DNA of 6,117 nucleotides. It comes from Flavobacteriales bacterium UBA979. GTDB lineage: Bacteria; Bacteroidota; Bacteroidia; Flavobacteriales_D; Sanyastnellaceae. The position numbers were made by a program, and so were the translations under genes. The notes beneath the pieces are model-generated. The model did no database searches. It saw only the letters and a program-made list of their open reading frames with translations, and was not told where the DNA came from. This document shows positions 5,451 through 6,117 of the stretch, piece by piece. The first letter of the stretch is position 1, and each line of letters begins with the position of its first letter. Location of the stretch: contig DBBR01000102.1 in NCBI GenBank assembly GCA_002292325.1, forward strand, positions 1 through 6,117. Reading direction: 5' to 3'.

Positions 5451-6117
5451 TGGGCTCCTCCTTTTGCAGTAAATGCTCGGCTGCTCGGCCGGCATGCACC
5501 CGTTTCCATCGCGCTTCGCCCGGTGCAAATGAAGCAACCAGCGCTTCCTTTACTCGCTTCAAATCTGCATCCGGCTCGAGGCTCAGCAAGGCAGCAACCA
5601 GGCCAGACACAAGCGGAGCGGCCATGCTCGTACCGCTCATCTTGACAATCTTGCCATCAATCCCCGCGCCAGCAATCAAATCGCCCGGAGCGTAGACGTC
5701 CACTTGCTCTCCAAAATTGCTAAAGAACGCCGGGTCACCTCCCTCACTGGTCGCCCCAACGATAATGGTGGCATCGGTTCGTTTCATGGGATCAATCACC
5801 GCCAGGTAGCTCTCATTGCCTGCAGCCTGCACCACCAACACATGTTCCTCCTCAAAAAGTTGGAAGAGTTCGTCCCACATCTCTCCTTCTTGGATGCAGT
5901 AATTCTCAGCAAACAGCGCTTGTTCTTCCAATGACATGGAAGCCAACCAATCGCCATAGGCGAAGCTTGTGCCTAGTGAAAGATTAATCACGTCTGCTCC
6001 GTGATTGAGGGCGTAAAACATGGCGTCCACTATCCGCGACGTGGTCATCGTCCCCTCCTCATCCACCAATTGAATGAGCATGAGCCGGGATTCTGGGGCC
6101 AGACCTCCAAAGCCAAT
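5443..6117 (-). CDS. Subtilisin-like S8 family serine peptidase, C-terminal part (5' end off the window)
   Basis: Serine endopeptidase of the subtilase (S8) family; 224 residues are visible and the frame stays open to the right edge. The visible part starts with IGFGGLAPESRLMLIQLVD, matching the stretch that follows the catalytic His in subtilases (G-[IL]-AP-x-[SA]-x-[IL]). It continues with GADVINLSLG, the oxyanion-hole Asn in VVQAAGNES (about residue 101 of the visible part), a typical FFSNFG...VDVYAPG stretch, and the catalytic Ser in SGTSMAAPLVSG (about residue 164, codon near 5626-5628). The catalytic Asp and His would lie upstream, beyond 6117. An acidic stretch rich in E, F and Y lies between the SLG and AAGN motifs. 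The protein stops soon after the catalytic domain, with no TM segment or sorting domain at its C-terminus. Whether it has a signal peptide cannot be seen. The TAA stop overlaps the next gene's start by 8 nt, suggesting translational coupling. Family assignment is very secure; substrate unknown. Confidence 0.95.
   Translation of the reverse strand: MGFGGLAPESRLMLIQLVDEEGTMTTSRIVDAMFYALNHGADVINLSLGTSFAYGDWLASMSLEEQALFAENYCIQEGEMWDELFQLFEEEHVLVVQAAGNESYLAVIDPMKRTDATIIVGATSEGGDPAFFSNFGEQVDVYAPGDLIAGAGIDGKIVKMSGTSMAAPLVSGLVAALLSLEPDADLKRVKEALVASFAPGEARWKRVHAGRAAEHLLQKEEPNA
5456..5465 (-). promoter_or_regulatory. Strong Shine-Dalgarno site of the 763-aa membrane protein gene
   Basis: On the minus strand the sequence AAAAGGAGGA lies just upstream of the ATG at 5450, with six bases between GGAGG (5457-5461) and the start codon. 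This is an almost ideal anti-SD match inside the end of the peptidase gene. It decides the start at 5450 over the in-frame upstream ATG at 5537, which would lengthen the peptidase overlap to 95 nt. No other junction in the operon has a comparable site. Confidence 0.8.

Noticed and set aside
5451..5537. N-terminal extension of the 763-aa protein to an upstream ATG
   Set aside because: It would overlap the peptidase catalytic-domain end by 95 nt, while the ATG at 5450 has a near-perfect SD at ideal spacing.

Overview
The window reads as part of a Bacteroidota genome, most like the marine Flavobacteriales type. This is inferred from gene content: two proteins carry the cysteine-rich 'GC-D-ACNY/F...C-Y' repeat alternating with thrombospondin-3-like D-x-DGDG-x-CD loops, and one of them ends in a FISUMP domain. 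Both modules are common in that phylum. Most starts also lack a usable Shine-Dalgarno sequence, which is typical there. Sampled GC is about 50-60% in the upstream genes and drops to about 37% in the FISUMP-coding part.

All five convincing genes lie on the minus strand and form one very tight transcription unit, read from the right edge to the left. In order they are: (1) the C-terminal part of a subtilisin-like S8 serine peptidase (6117 to 5443, 5' end outside the window); (2) a 763-residue single-pass membrane protein with a proline-rich linker and beta-rich modules (5450 to 3159), overlapping the peptidase by 8 nt and preceded by the only strong ribosome binding site; (3) a GYF_2 plus DUF805-like multi-pass membrane protein (3151 to 2156); (4) a zinc-ribbon, single-TM, Ca-loop/Cys-repeat protein ending in FISUMP (2151 to 886); (5) a shorter paralog of gene 4 without FISUMP (882 to 229). 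Junctions are an 8-nt overlap and gaps of 7, 4 and 3 nt, so no internal promoter or terminator fits between genes. The operon promoter must be upstream of the window.

The left 228 nt, downstream of the last gene, hold no confident gene or terminator. The first 69 nt could be the tail of a convergent plus-strand gene.

The genes suggest a cell-envelope assembly. It has a protease, a membrane protein with large domains on both sides of its single TM, a GYF adaptor-type membrane protein, and two bitopic proteins that pair a cytoplasmic zinc ribbon with an extracytoplasmic Ca-loop stalk. I do not recognise this combination as a named system; any joint role (for example proteolysis-linked envelope sensing or assembly) is inference.
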